A stretch of DNA of 64,000 bases. It comes from Centroberyx gerrardi. Lineage: Eukaryota > Chordata > Actinopteri > Beryciformes > Berycidae. Positions 47,801 to 58,682 of this stretch are shown here, one piece after another; positions within the stretch are counted from its first letter, which is position 1, and every line of letters begins with the position of its first letter. The notes below the pieces were generated by a model that did not search any database, was not told where the DNA came from, and worked only from the letters and a program-made list of their open reading frames with translations. A program made the position numbers and the translations under genes. Location of the stretch: the NCBI RefSeq assembly GCF_048128805.1, contig NC_136000.1, positions 21,487,446 through 21,551,445 of the forward strand, given 5' to 3'.

Positions 47801-48165
47801 TTACATCTTGGTCAGATAAATGTTTCGTTCTCCCTCACCGTCTACACCTTTCCCTTCTTTGTTTTTCCACCTATAGTCCCAGGTTTCTAACATTGTTCCC
47901 TTTGTCGCACAACCCTGGTCAAAACGAAAAAAACAACAACCCAGTTTCCTTGACTCTAATACTCTGGTGTCTGCTTTTCTCTTTGTTAGTTTCTTCTGTT
48001 TGCTAGTTAGCGCCCTGTGGCTTCGTTAGCTGTCTGTTTTCTTCAACCTCATCCAGTTTTGTTTATTTTAATCTGCTTTTCTTTCTCCTTCCTCATCCCC
48101 CTTTTCTCTCTCCCTGCCCCCTACAGAAAGCAGAGCCCCAGCCTGCCGAATGCAAACAACAGTAA
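38850..48165 (+). CDS. nap1l4: Nucleosome assembly protein 1-like 4 (13 coding exons)
   Basis: Histone chaperone of the NAP1 family that binds H2A-H2B and linker histones and shuttles between cytoplasm and nucleus. The joined exons give 359 aa. The NAP fold runs from about LPKAVKRRVHALKRLQ (residue 30) through EAKFYEEVHELERKYAALYQ (dimerisation helix) and IPEFWLAIFKSVDMLSDLL to DFEIGHFFRERIVPRAVLYF. A basic stretch IKKKQKHKGRGTVRT at about 238-252 fits the nuclear localisation signal. Residues 318-345 are almost all Glu/Asp. The C-terminus CKQQ is a CaaX-type box, as in NAP1L1 and NAP1L4. The N-terminus is shorter than human NAP1L4, lacking the ERLD...TPSSYIE stretch before LPKAVKRR. NAP1L4 rather than NAP1L1 is supported by the EPQPAECKQQ tail and by linkage to phlda2. 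Confidence 0.97.
39143..39212 (+). CDS. nap1l4: nap1l4 exon 3
   Basis: Encodes (G)KGDQGMQSPGGQMDRPDF to HIME plus AG. The acceptor is TTGGCAG and the donor AG|GTGAAT. It includes GMQSP, the counterpart of the MQNP motif in other NAP1 proteins. Confidence 0.93.
39616..39760 (+). CDS. nap1l4: nap1l4 exon 4
   Basis: Encodes (S)LLPKAVKRRVHALKRLQV through YAALYQPLFDK, the long dimerisation helix of the NAP domain. The acceptor is CTCCCAG and the donor AAG|GTACTG. Confidence 0.97.
40467..40553 (+). CDS. nap1l4: nap1l4 exon 5
   Basis: Encodes RRDVVTGTVEPTDEECEWQS to EEEELA. The acceptor is GTCACAG and the donor GCT|GTAAGT. Confidence 0.96.
41073..41207 (+). CDS. nap1l4: nap1l4 exon 6
   Basis: Encodes EELKKKAAVEDEKKEEATPE through DPKGIPEFWLAIF to LSDLLQ. 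The acceptor is CCTGTAG and the donor CAG|GTACAC. Confidence 0.96.
41340..41411 (+). CDS. nap1l4: nap1l4 exon 7
   Basis: Encodes EHDEPILKHLKDIQVKFSEP to GQPM. The acceptor is CCACCAG and the donor ATG|GTCAGT. Confidence 0.96.
41611..41750 (+). CDS. nap1l4: nap1l4 exon 8
   Basis: Encodes SFTLEFHFEPNGFFNNAVLT through DPFSFEGPEIIDCE plus GG. The acceptor is CCTACAG and the donor GG|GTGAGA. Confidence 0.97.
41997..42142 (+). CDS. nap1l4: nap1l4 exon 9 (basic NLS region)
   Basis: Encodes (G)CQIDWHKGKDVTVKTIKKK through NDSFFNFFNPIK plus G. The acceptor is CTCTAG and the donor G|GTGAGA. Confidence 0.97.
42425..42660 (+). repeat. SINE-like dispersed repeat in nap1l4 intron 9
   Basis: It shares the segment CTGAAGTGTCCTTGAGCAA and CACTGAATCCCT...CAGGGCTGCTG with the copy at 53236-53400. 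This segment is widespread in fish genomes. The tRNA-like head is badly decayed here. Confidence 0.6.
45295..45314 (+). CDS. nap1l4: nap1l4 exon 10 (20-nt micro-exon)
   Basis: Only 20 nt encoding (V)SPDGEM, with acceptor CTTACAG and donor ATG|GTGAGT. It keeps the frame between exons 9 and 11. The 3.15-kb intron before it holds a SINE-like repeat. Confidence 0.93.
45445..45564 (+). CDS. nap1l4: nap1l4 exon 11
   Basis: Encodes DEDSEFTLATDFEIGHFFRE through LYFTGEALEDDES. The acceptor is CTTGCAG and the donor AGT|GTGAGT. A decayed copy of its end lies in intron 13. Confidence 0.97.
45769..45804 (+). CDS. nap1l4: nap1l4 exon 12 (acidic)
   Basis: A 36-nt exon encoding FEEEELEEGDEE. The acceptor is AATGCAG and the donor GAG|GTTAGT. 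Confidence 0.95.
45899..45952 (+). CDS. nap1l4: nap1l4 exon 13 (acidic)
   Basis: A 54-nt exon encoding EQDEEGDDDDDEGDFDPK. The acceptor is TTTCAG and the donor AAG|GTCAGT. Confidence 0.95.
46083..46216 (+). repeat. tRNA-derived SINE in nap1l4 intron 13
   Basis: The A-box-like GTAGCTCAGTGAGTTGAGC (46091 on) and B-box GAGTTCGACTC (46136-46146) are followed by the fish SINE tail GCTTTGGATAAAA. The tail is interrupted by the hAT-type element at 46217. Confidence 0.75.
46217..46640. mobile_element. hAT-type MITE, complete
   Basis: 424 bp with inverted ends TAGGGATGGGC / GCCCATCCCTA, flanked by an 8-bp target duplication with one mismatch (ACCGAGTG / ACAGAGTG). The interior has GAGTACTCG inverted motifs and poly(A) runs and no transposase frame. 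It lies in the tail of a SINE, within nap1l4 intron 13. Confidence 0.8.
46878..46990 (+). pseudogene. Decayed duplicate of nap1l4 exon 11 in intron 13
   Basis: CTCTACTTCACTGGAGAG is identical to exon 11 (about 45517-45542). The match continues imperfectly through GCCTGAAGGATG.CGAGAGTG into the copied intron flank (TTTCAATCTCTC against TTTCTCTCTCTG, then CACGCA-type sequence). The donor GTGAGT has become GCGATT, so it cannot be spliced as in the parent exon. Confidence 0.65.
48127..48165 (+). CDS. nap1l4: nap1l4 exon 14 (C-terminus, CaaX, stop)
   Basis: After a pyrimidine-rich CCCCCTACAG acceptor it encodes KAEPQPAECKQQ and TAA (48163-48165). Confidence 0.95.
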   Translation, partial: KAEPQPAECKQQ

Positions 48166-50000
48166 CTGTGGTGATCAGGGGAAATTGGTGGAGACCTGCT
48201 GTCCGTCAAATCAGTCCTCAACCAATCAGCAAGTCCTCCCACCCTTGCAGGCTCCGCCCTTTATGAACTCTCATCCAAACGCAATAGAACGCAACCAAAC
48301 CGTGTTTTTATGATGTGCATGACCTCTTTTCTTTTGTCTTGCGCCCCCCCACCTCATTTGTTTGGCTTCATTCATACTCAAAGCAGAAGTGACTTGACTG
48401 TAGTTAAAATACCATGGCATCACTGAGGGAGAGTCTACTTCTTTGGTCAGGTGGAGTAGGTGAGTACTGCCAAGAACCTCAGAATATGATATGGAATTGG
48501 AAAGGAAAGGAATGGATCCCAACTTTAGTTTTTATGGAAAAAATCAGTTACTCAGGGTTTTTTAATGCCAACAAGATAAGTGTTAGTTTACCAGGAAACT
48601 GCTGAACAAGTCTGACTTAATCTTTCACTGGGGTTGCTGAAATGTTTTTGTTTTTTTTCTTTTGTTATGGTGTTTTTTAAGAGACACGCAATGTATCATT
48701 ATGAATTTGATTTACTGTTTTAATGTTCATTGTCATGTCATTGGACTATTTATTCTGGTTTCATGCAGCTGTATGAAGTGGTGCATTATGGGAACACATT
48801 AGGCCCAGCCACAGTTACAGGCTCATTCTCATTGGCTCAAATCTCATTCGGGCTTAGCAGATCAACAAAACGTGTATACTGCCAAATCGTGTTTTTTATT
48901 ATGAAAATGTGTTTCAAGCATTGAAGAATTTCTTTCCACATTAATATTGCTCAACTGTGCCCAGGTGTATTGGGCTTAACAAGCATTTAAAACATAACCA
49001 AGTACTTAAGTGGACACATTTACACCAATTAAGGTCACAAGATTGGCGTGCAGAGGTGCCTGTATGGTTGAATCTCAGAACTGTCTTACATTGCTTGAGT
49101 CTTCTCTCTTTGCCCCCTCACCCCTGAAATGCTCTTTTAACTTGTGTTAACAAGGAGATTAAGAGAATGGATATGTGTAATGAAAAGACTTTTGAGGTCT
49201 TAAATCTTCTTGATTTAAGCTGTTAAAACTGGCACGTGGTTCTCAACTTGACGCATTTCCCCTAGCCCAAGTCTCTCACTGGCTCTCTGGACATTTCATT
49301 GAAGTGGCCAGCCTGACTGACCCACAACTTTTTGTAGTGGTTTAGAGATATCACTACTGATATGTATCTAGTACTTAACAAATATGATATTTAGAGTCAG
49401 TGAAGGGACAGGGTGCAGGCTGTTTGGATCAAATGTAACCTGGACGAGTTAAGACTTTTCTTTATAGAACCTTTGTAATTTGTTCCGTTAACAAGAAGCC
49501 AATACGACACAAAAACTCCCAAACCCTCTTTTATTAAACATTCTGCCAATTCTCTTGTTAACACACAATATAATGTAATTCAGCATTTAAACTTTTGTTT
49601 ATAAGAATATTATATGAAGATTTCTCTGTTATTGTCTAATGATTCAATAGAATGTCTCTCTGGAAAACAAATGTAAGAGGTTGCCAATGTATTTTATACT
49701 GCACTTGGATTTTGGTCGGTTGGTTGGTACTGTGGACACCTTTGCCTGGTAAAAGTGGCCATTGATAGCAGTGACAGCGTGATAATACCCACCCCTTCTC
49801 TCTTTTTAAAAGAAAGATTGTAGATCTTGTTGGACAGATCTCTCAAAGCCACGGTGACATCTTCAAATCTCCCACATTGGACCGTGTGCTAGCAATGGCC
49901 TTATCTGGTTCGTATTCACAATTTGTTACTTGCGCAATATTTCTTTTCAATTTGTACAGAATTAGTTAAGATATTCTATTAAAGTTGTGCGACATGAAAG
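48166..50000 (+). other. nap1l4: nap1l4 3'UTR (probable)
   Basis: No other exon is seen. ATTAAA at 49978-49983 is followed by a TGTGTGTGAGTGTCCGTG G/U-rich element near 50030, a good cleavage context. An earlier ATTAAA near 49532 may give a shorter form. Confidence 0.55.
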
Positions 50001-50089
50001 AGACTGTTCTTAATATTTCCTCCGTCCTTTGTGTGTGAGTGTCCGTGTCCGTCTCTTTCCCCATCGATGGGGGCGGCGGTTGCCTAGAG

Positions 50090-50258
50090 CAATAGTTTTC
50101 CCAGTCCTAGGGACCCAGAGTCCTGCTGGTTTTCATTCCAGCCATCTAATCAGGGACTGAATTACACCTCGGACACCAGGTGAATGCAATTAACTACCTG
50201 ATAGGATAGAAAACCAGCAGTGCTATGAGTCCTGAGGACCAGGATTGAAAACCACTGG
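50090..50258. mobile_element. Fold-back (palindromic) MITE 1
   Basis: Imperfect inverted arms 50090-50141 and 50208-50258. TCCTGCTGGTTTTCATTCC pairs with the complement of AGAAAACCAGCAGTGCT. No ORF. Confidence 0.65.
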
Positions 50259-50266
50259 CCTACAGC

Positions 50267-50467
50267 AGGGATTGGCAACCATGTGCCATGGAGGGCCGAG
50301 AGTATGCACATTTCCATTCCAGCCAAAGACCACACCAGGTGATTTCACTGATTAACTCACCTTCAACCAGACAGGAGATACTAATCGGTGAAATCACCTG
50401 GTGCAGACTGGTTGGAATGGAAACCTGCAGAGTCCTGTCCCTCCATGGCACATGGTTGCCAATCCCT
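50267..50467. mobile_element. Fold-back (palindromic) MITE 2
   Basis: 201 bp with perfect 29-bp terminal inverted repeats (50267-50295 and 50439-50467; outer end AGGGATTGGCAACC). The inner arms also pair (ACCAGGTGATTTCAC with its complement). The perfect arms suggest a fairly recent insertion. Confidence 0.8.
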
Positions 50468-50754
50468 GGCCCAGAGGTTGGAGAAGTGACCAGATCATCA
50501 CTGAGTTGAATCCTCAGACCAGCTGGGAAAATGCGTGTTGGGAAAGAGAATGAGTAACACTCTTCTCCATCAACGACTACTGTTGAGGTTCCCTAGAACA
50601 AGGCACTGAACCCCCAACGCCAACAAAAGACTAGTTGTACTGGCCAGTTCCCTGGTGTGAATGTCTGGAACTATGAGAATATGATGCAGGGAGCTGCTGG
50701 GAAAAAATGTGTGTATGGTCAAATTTCCCTGGATGAATAACGGTTAGAAAATGT

Positions 50755-50945
50755 GCCAGTGTTTCCCAGCCCAGTCCCCAAGGACCCCGTGTCCTGCAAG
50801 TTTTTGTTCCAGCTCTACAGTGATCCAATTAAGTTTCTACTGCTCAACCAATCAGCACTAAGGCCTTAATTGGATCAGGTGTACAAGAGTAGAGGCGGTA
50901 GTAGGACAGGGTATTTGAGGACTGGATTGGGACTGAACACTGAAT
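50755..50945. mobile_element. Fold-back (palindromic) MITE 3
   Basis: Arms CCCAGTCCCCAAGGACC.. and ..GAGGACTGGATTGGGACTG, with an inner pair TGATCCAATTAAG / CTTAATTGGATCA. It is related in design to the element at 50090. Confidence 0.6.
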
Positions 50946-52831
50946 AGTCTTGCAGGGAGATCGACATCACAGGAACACATTGGGTGATGATTTTGGAAAA
51001 GATTGGTGAGAGGTTAGAGCAAGGACACACAGTCACCGCTTCCATGTGATGACATGAGAGCAGAGGAATTGACCTCAGCCAACGTGACGACTTCGCCGAA
51101 CTATCAACAGCTCAGTATCCAGGCTGGAGGAATTTGCTTAAGGTCTGCCAAACATCAGGCTAGGCAACCAGAATGCCTGGAATCTCCGTCTTGATTGGCA
51201 GATAGGGAAGGCATGAAAGGTCCTCTGAGAGACCCTTGTAATGCATTCTGGGAGATAATGGCTGAGTGCTCTGAAATGTCTGGAGAAGGATGGCAAAATG
51301 TGTATCCTAGCAACTTAGGTTTTCTGCTAAGTGCTGAAACACAGGTGGTTCCTTGTCCTGTCACCGCGCCCAGCAACACTTACAAGTGTGTCCAGATGAT
51401 GTTTGGGTACATGTGTGTATTCGCCTATCTTCATGGGAACAGAGGTGACGACATGTGACCGTGTCAGAGAACAGGAGAAGAAAGGTAGTCTGGTTTAGAT
51501 CAAGATCCTGACAAGAGCCACATCACTGCCAACACGCTACTAAATTGTTGACGTGTTTTGGTAAAGAATATCTTGAACAGAGCAAGAAAAGGGAGAAGGG
51601 GGTTTGATGTTGTTGTGGAGGGAATGAGTGGGGAGCGATGCATTCTGATCCCTCAGTCCTCCATGACAAACAGCCCACAGACTGAGATCTCTCCAGTGTC
51701 TTACTGTAACTCCAGGGGTTTGACCTACAGGCTCGGGAACAAGACACTATTCATGCGGAGGCTGCTGTGTGGGGGGTTTGGTGATAGCCTGGCTCCAACA
51801 AGGAGTCCGATTGTGTCTGAAGAACTATTACCGTCCAGTCAGTAACTAGGCAAAGATAATGGATCTGCACAGTATTACATCGGTTTGCCGACATATCATG
51901 CTGATATTGACCTTTTACTAAAAATCAGTGTCATCCACCTCTGATCGTAGATATGATGGACTTTGATTACATATTTATTGCGTAATTGATCCATACTACA
52001 CTGGTTGTGTATGGGAGGCCCTTGACCTGGATTGATTCTAATGTGACATTTTGATCAGATATCACACAAGTATGCATGAATATTATGATTATCTTGAGTT
52101 ACTTAGTGTCCCATGGTCTAAATGCTGTTTCAGAGGGTTTCCCTCCCTACCAAGGGTAGAATTCTGGGGAAACACTGAATACTTGAAGATTTTTTTTTTT
52201 TTTTTGGCATTGACATGGTCAAATTTAAAGATATTGAGCATCAGCACAACATATTGGCAGCTTCAGTCCAAAAATATCGGTATTGATATCTTTAATGATA
52301 TCATAGCCCTTTTCATAACAATCTCATCATTTTTAAACGGCCTCAACTGAATGCTTATTATGGAGAATTTCATTTCATCTGTTTGTAGTCGTCTGTGAAG
52401 TATGTGGAGGATGAAAATTACTTAAATTTTCCCAAGCAGCAAATTACTTTTTCATTGCTATAAAAATTGCCCTTGGTTACACAATAACCAGTCATATACT
52501 TGGGGTATTGCAGGTGAATCTATATTTATAAAAGCATGTCAGCAAAGCAATTTGAGCAAGTTGATCTAAAGTTCCCATCTGAAGAAGTTATCAGGCTATA
52601 ATTACTTCTGTCTTGTACAGCCATATCGACTTGAGAACCAGACCAAAAACCAGAGAATCATGAATATTTGTCACTGTTCACTCCATCCTCTAAGTTCTTA
52701 TAAACAGATCCTGATCATTATATAAAAGATTTGTTTATTCTGAATTTTAGATTATGAGCAAATCCAGGTATAACCCTAGTTGCTGGACTGTGCACTGGTG
52801 GAAGAGACAAGAGAAGAAAGGTTGCTATTAT

Positions 52832-52862
<31 letters not shown>
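52832..52862 (+). repeat. (GA)n microsatellite
   Basis: GA tract with one GGGA interruption. Confidence 0.9.
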
Positions 52863-52863
<1 letters not shown>

Positions 52864-53235
52864 GGTGTGTGTCCCAGCTGGCCAACCAGAAGACAGAAGA
52901 TAGCTCATTCAGTCCTGTTGAAAGAAGGGCAAAGAAAAGAAAATGAGAAAAAAAGAAAAAAATTACAGCAAGGCTTTATCTTTCCTGTGCTCTCCTCTCC
53001 ACACACCTCTTCAGTTGTTCTGGTCTCATGTCAGGATGTCCTTTGTGTGTGTGTGTGCCTGTGTGCATATACCCAGAAGCTAGGTGCAGCCTAACCTCGC
53101 CTTAAGGAGTGCCAGGTCATAAAATGTTGGGTCATGGACGGCGCTCCACGAGTGTTGGGAAGTCAGCTGGAAACACAGAAGGACTCCTACACTGAACATT
53201 TAACTCTTTAGGCTTCAGGTCAGTCGTTCCTTCGC

Positions 53236-53400
53236 TTTGGGCAGCGGGGTCGAGTAATGAAATGGGGAAAGTGTCCCTCAACTGGAAGACCAGGGTTCAA
53301 GCCCTGCTGAAGTGTCCTTGAGCAACACACTGAATCCCTGTTATCTCCAGGGCTGCTGACCCCTGACCTCCCTCTGTATCACCACATTAAATAGAAATGA
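53236..53400 (+). repeat. tRNA-derived SINE-like repeat
   Basis: Same family as 42425-42660, but with a good B-box, GGTTCAAGCCC, at about 53293-53303, which supports a pol III, tRNA-related origin. Confidence 0.6.
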
Positions 53401-54175
53401 ATAAGTCTACTGAAAAGTTTGAGGGGATTCCTTGATTTTTGGGAGGCAAAACCCTGGAAAGACATGCCATCTCAAGGGAAGGATGTTTAATATGCAACAA
53501 CAAATATAGAAAAATCAGTTTGCGGACATCATTGCATACTTCTCAATACACTTTTTCAGTTATTTCAAAATAAAAGACACAATCTGTATGCTGTGCACAT
53601 GTTCGCAGCAGGAGAACAAAGGAAAGTATTCAGACTACTGCGATTATCCCCAGATGACACCCTACTCTGCCTGCCATCGTCTCATCCTCATCCAGGACAA
53701 GTGTAAGGGTGCAGTCTTCTTCCGACCTTCCTCCCAGCTGCAGCTGCACCCACCATCACACTCTTGGCCGCAAGGTGCATTTGGCAGCGCTTCTACGTGT
53801 GCGTGTATGTGTGTGTGCGTGCGTGAGTGTGTCTGTGTGGGGTCTTTTCTAACGTCCCCCAGTCGGAAGTGATGCGAGCCAGATTGAGTTCCAGAGAGAG
53901 AAGGGAATAGAGAGGTGCTTTATGCTGCTGAAGCCGGCTTTGTGTTCAGAACTGAATGAGCTGAACTGGCAGCGTGATAAAGAGCCCATTACCTCTTAGA
54001 TCTGATAACGTTTCTGGTGGCGCTGACACAAGAACACAGACTACATGGACATGACTAATTTTAAGATGTTTTGATGTTTGGCTCAGTTTACCAGCTGACA
54101 TGAAGTACAAAAACAGAAGTTATCTTTTTTTTTTTATCTCCTAATTTCCCTCTTTTTCATTGTCTTGAAGGCTGT

Positions 54176-54850
54176 TAAAGGAATAATTCACCCCAAAATA
54201 AAAATTCTGTTATTATCTACTCACCTCCATGTCAGTTGAAACTAGTTTCATCTCAGCCTTCTTCCAAACCCTGTTAACGAGGTTGGCCCTGTTAACGAGG
54301 TTAATGGGGCCATCTTTTTATAGTTAAAAAAGTCAAATTTCTCTCAAATTAGCTTGTGCAGCATAATCCAAGTATTTCGTATCTCAGCCTTATATCAAAC
54401 TATTGAAGTTAACTTTTTACAGCTCCAAAAAAGCATTAAATGTCCATCAAATTTCTTCAAACAGGTTGTGCAGAATCATAAGTGTTTTGTAGCCAAACGA
54501 TTGGGTCCAAAAGTCCAATATTCACCTCAGTATCTCCCATATTTTGCTCACTGACCATGCCTTTTGTTCTAGATCGCACCAACAGTAGCAAGCAGGTTGC
54601 ATGCACGACCAGACCATTGTCAGTGAGGAAAATATAGGACATAATGAGGTCAATATTGGACTTTTGGAGCCACAGTGCAATCGTTTGGCTACAAAACACT
54701 TATGATTCTGCACAACCCGTTTGAAGAAATTTGATGGACATTTAATGCTTTTTTGGAGCTGTAAAAAGTTAACTTCAATAGTTTGGTAGAAGGCTGAGAT
54801 GCAGCCATGGGAGCTAACTCACTGTGTGTTTAGAGGTCCTATGAACATCA
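54176..54850. mobile_element. Palindromic element with approx. 165-bp inverted arms
   Basis: Starts TTAAAGGAATAATTCACCCC, a common fish MITE head. The arms at about 54383-54546 and 54629-54798 are near-perfect inverted copies (left CATAAGTGTTTTGTAGCC, right GGCTACAAAACACTTATG). A short tandem CCCTGTTAACGAGGTT pair lies at 54271-54302. Confidence 0.7.
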
Positions 54851-55539
54851 ATGGAGTTTCGACAACCCTAATAATATTTCCCTTTAGGAGAGAAAGATTC
54901 CCTTACAGTCCCAATGAAACGGCGGTTTGAGCACATCTTTGCTTTCTTAATTTGATGTCCTGATGAAAGTAATATCAAGGTGGGAGATAACGCAGGGAGG
55001 AAGCTTTCAAAATTGTGAACCTGTGCGATATCAATATTGTTAGGGAGAGAAAGATGATTTTATTTGATTAAAACAAGACAGCAGTGAAGACAGAACTTTG
55101 AGGAAAATGATGCTTGCTGGTTATAGAACAAAGGTCAGCCAGTGGAGGAACAATAAACATGCAAATGAGGCAGTTCTGCTATGACCTTATTCTTCCCTGA
55201 CAGCACCTGCCACACATACAAACAAGCCCTGCCACATATTGCAGAGTCCTCATGGGAAACACGGTTGACTATTCAGAAGGAGCGGCGTCCTTGAAGAGGG
55301 AGAGACGGGGGACAGAGCAGCGAGAGACCAAATAAGGCTGTGACTAACACTTCAGCGTGGGTTTGTGACAAACACAATAGGCCTTTTCCATCGTCTCAGG
55401 CCAAGGTTTCTTCACATCTCCGCCGGGTCACCTTGTTTTGAGCTGTCTGAATGTGCGGCGCGTGGGCGATGGGCGATTGAAAGAGGCTGGATTTTGATCA
55501 ATGCAGAGTAAAACGACATTTATTCACTCTCTTTACCTG

Positions 55540-55670
55540 CGTAGAAACCCTCCGAACACAGGGAGACCATGCAAACTCCACACAGAAAAAGGCGCAGGTG
55601 GAGGAATCGAACGCCGGCCCTTCTTGCTGTGAAGCGATGGTGCAAACCACTGAGTCACCATGTCAGTAAA
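55540..55670 (-). repeat. tRNA-derived SINE, minus strand
   Basis: The minus strand reads GGTGACTCAGTGGTTTGCAC (A-box-like) and then GTTCGATTCC (B-box), and continues into TGTGTGGAGTTTGCATGGTC, a common fish repeat. Confidence 0.65.
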
Positions 55671-56235
55671 ACAGCATGTAAAGAGATTGATATTGGAAGG
55701 ACCTGCGGTGGTTATTGTGGGAAATAACATGACCTTAAAAAGAATGGCATTTAAAAGCGTTCCAGTGAGCCAGTGCCAAATGGATTTTGCATCATTGAAA
55801 AAGTAAAATGTAGCCTGTCGGTGTTATCAAAAAGCTCAGTTACACTTTACGTTCAGTTATGTTTCTCTGTGAGTGCTTGTGATTGTGACTGTGATTGTGA
55901 TTAGGAAACAATAGTTACGATAATTGAGCAAGTCTTATTTGTCATATTGCATTATCAGCAGCAGCCTGGCTACTTGGTATGTGTGGGAAAGAAAGCTTCA
56001 CACCCAATCGCAGCGTCGCCATGACAGGGCAGCGCGGCTTTGTCTGGATTTATGAATGGGCTTGTGAACGAACAGGGACTTGGGTGTGGCGTGTTTAACC
56101 TGAATCATACTCCTTGACTTCCGAACACAGATAAAGCCGTCAGTCAGACCCGGGCTACATGAACAGGTATTACATAAAGGGAGCACAAACAGGAAAGGTT
56201 AACACGGCAGTCGGAAGCCAGGCAGGTTTAAATAT

Positions 56236-56250
56236 ATGCAAACTTTGCAT
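56236..56250. promoter_or_regulatory. POU/octamer palindrome
   Basis: ATGCAAACTTTGCAT is an exact palindrome around a central C made of two octamer half-sites. It lies in a low-repeat block (56.2-56.4 kb) that looks like a regulatory element. Confidence 0.3.
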
Positions 56251-57489
56251 GCCGCCTCATGCTCGGTGCTCGAGGTAGACGCTGCCGGCTCTGACAGAAA
56301 TTGATCGGGTGAAATATTCTGTGTAATTAAGGAGATGCTTAGCTGCACCCATATTGTTACATCACATAGTTTTTATCCAATCTGTAAATTCCCATGAAAA
56401 AGAGGTAATTTGATCATGGGAGTTGTGCGAAGCGAGGCGGATGTGAAGCCGAACGCCCCCGGGCTCCAGTCAGACCCAGACCTGTTCAGTCCCTGCTGTG
56501 TGGTCTCTGTAAATGCTAGAGGGGAAAATCAAGAGAACTTTCTTACTAATCTATGATGCCTCCATGGCTCCAGGCTTATCACTTGACATTGAAGCATTTC
56601 CTCGTGTTTCATCATGCGTTCATGTTGTTACTAGACAGCATGATGGATAAAGCATCACTCAAACTAAGCTTTTAGTCGGAGCTTACAGCTGGACTGCGCG
56701 AGGCCTAAAAGATTGAAATACATGAATGCAGGTTTAACAGTAAGGTCTAACAGCCAGATCTCTAGCACCTGATCCGATCCATGGATCCTTGCTCCCTCAT
56801 GTAGATTAGTTATGGTTCTATGGAAAGACTCCAGGTTTATCACATAAGCCACGGAGAAGCTATGCAGATGGCAAAGTGAACTCTACATTCCTGGCAGGCA
56901 GAAGGCTTGCAGATCTGCATACCTGCCATTCTTAGCACATTCAAGCTGGCACGAATGAGGTGTTGGACGTTCAGATCGACTCATTAGGTCACATCTTGTA
57001 CCAGCCCGGCTTCACCTTACATGGCTCCTAAGAATGGATGCTGTGTGTGAAGAAAGTGCAGTCATCACAGACTGCAAGGCCCAGAACCCCCTCTGCTGAG
57101 GTGCTTTTACCATAACCGGAGTTGTCTGATTAATTATAAGGAATAGAATATATATGTGAGCCAAGGCCAAGTGGCAGATAGACGAAGTGATGCTGTGTGT
57201 TCTTTAGATGTGGCATCCTCACTGCCCAGTTCTTCCTCAGATATGATGCATTGTGTATCTGACAGCGGCCATTTCTGTTTGCATTGTTTTCCCAACGGTT
57301 CCTCCTGCAGCATTGTGTTTGCCTGTCCTCTCCGCTCTTCAGCCATTTGTTCTTTTTCCCACGGTGGTGAATGCCGCAGACACACACACACGCACACACA
57401 CACATACACACACAGGGCTTATCTGAACAATGCCTCAAATAGCTCCAGAGTCTCATCACAAGGGCATGTCACCAGGGAGCAGGAGGGTG

Positions 57490-57491
<2 letters not shown>

Positions 57492-57556
<65 letters not shown>
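57492..57556 (+). repeat. (GT)n-(GA)n compound microsatellite
   Basis: GT about 19 units, then GA about 14 units. Confidence 0.95.
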
Positions 57557-57560
<4 letters not shown>

Positions 57561-58644
57561 CCACAGTCGTAAACGTGTCACACTATGCAGCTGTTACCTG
57601 CTGGCTCTCTTTCGGGCTGCTGTACTTGTCAGCAGCCCATCACTGCCAGCTCATCCATATTGCCCCCCATTGTTAAGGCTGACTATGTATAGTACATTGT
57701 CTGAGGGAGGCTTTCACTGGCTAACACAATGTACACAAACATGAATACACATGCATTTATATGCATATGAACAAACACGCACAAATTCATAAACAAGGTT
57801 GAGAAAATTTGTTTTGAAATCTTCCAAAGTCTGTTTGAGGTTCAGTTTGGACAATAGTCACCTGCTTGCATTTATAATTAGTAGCAAAATTGACTGCGTA
57901 CATCTTGGAAAACTTTCACTCAGTTTAATATTTCTAGGCCTCCAAAATATATAAATTATGAAGTTACAGATATTTTATTTCAATTTGAACGGTGTTATCA
58001 TCCTCTAAAATCACTATCCACCATTGTTTTGAGATGTGAGATGAAGAAAAACATATTTGTGTCCATAGTATTACAATCAAAATGCATTCTTTCCTTCAAT
58101 CATGGTTTTGTTTAATCCAATAATGAATCATCCATTCCTTAAAAAGAATGAGATGGTTATTGTTTACTCAGTACCTGTAACAGATTACAGTTTCCCCTAA
58201 TTTTGTAATCAGAAGAATATAAACCCGTCACATGTAAACTCTCACTCCTCCATCCTGTACACACAAGCACTTAAGATAAGTGGAAAGTGAATAGCGATAT
58301 ATTTCCACTTAAACACCGCAGTCCAAACAGGGTTCTACAAGCTGACTTCCTCTGCATTTCAAGGCTGCTTTGTGTGCCGTGACTCACAGTAAACACTCGG
58401 CAGCTTCATGCCCCGACAAGACTGCTAACTTTGGGCCTTTCTGGTCCTTCCACCTGCTGTGTGCTGTCACACCCATGTGCATATGACTGCAAAGCATAGT
58501 GACACCGAAGTAAACAAAGTGTAAGAACAGCAGGCCGGCCTTAACCCCCTGCTGCCGTCGCTCAGAGTGTATCAGGTGTGCTGCTGGAGGAGCGTGTTGC
58601 AATCAAAACCCTCCTCAGCTCCAGTTGACTCATCATCTTATTTC

Positions 58645-58648
<4 letters not shown>

Positions 58649-58680
<32 letters not shown>
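58649..58680 (+). repeat. (CT)n microsatellite
   Basis: About 16 CT units. Confidence 0.95.
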
Positions 58681-58682
<2 letters not shown>

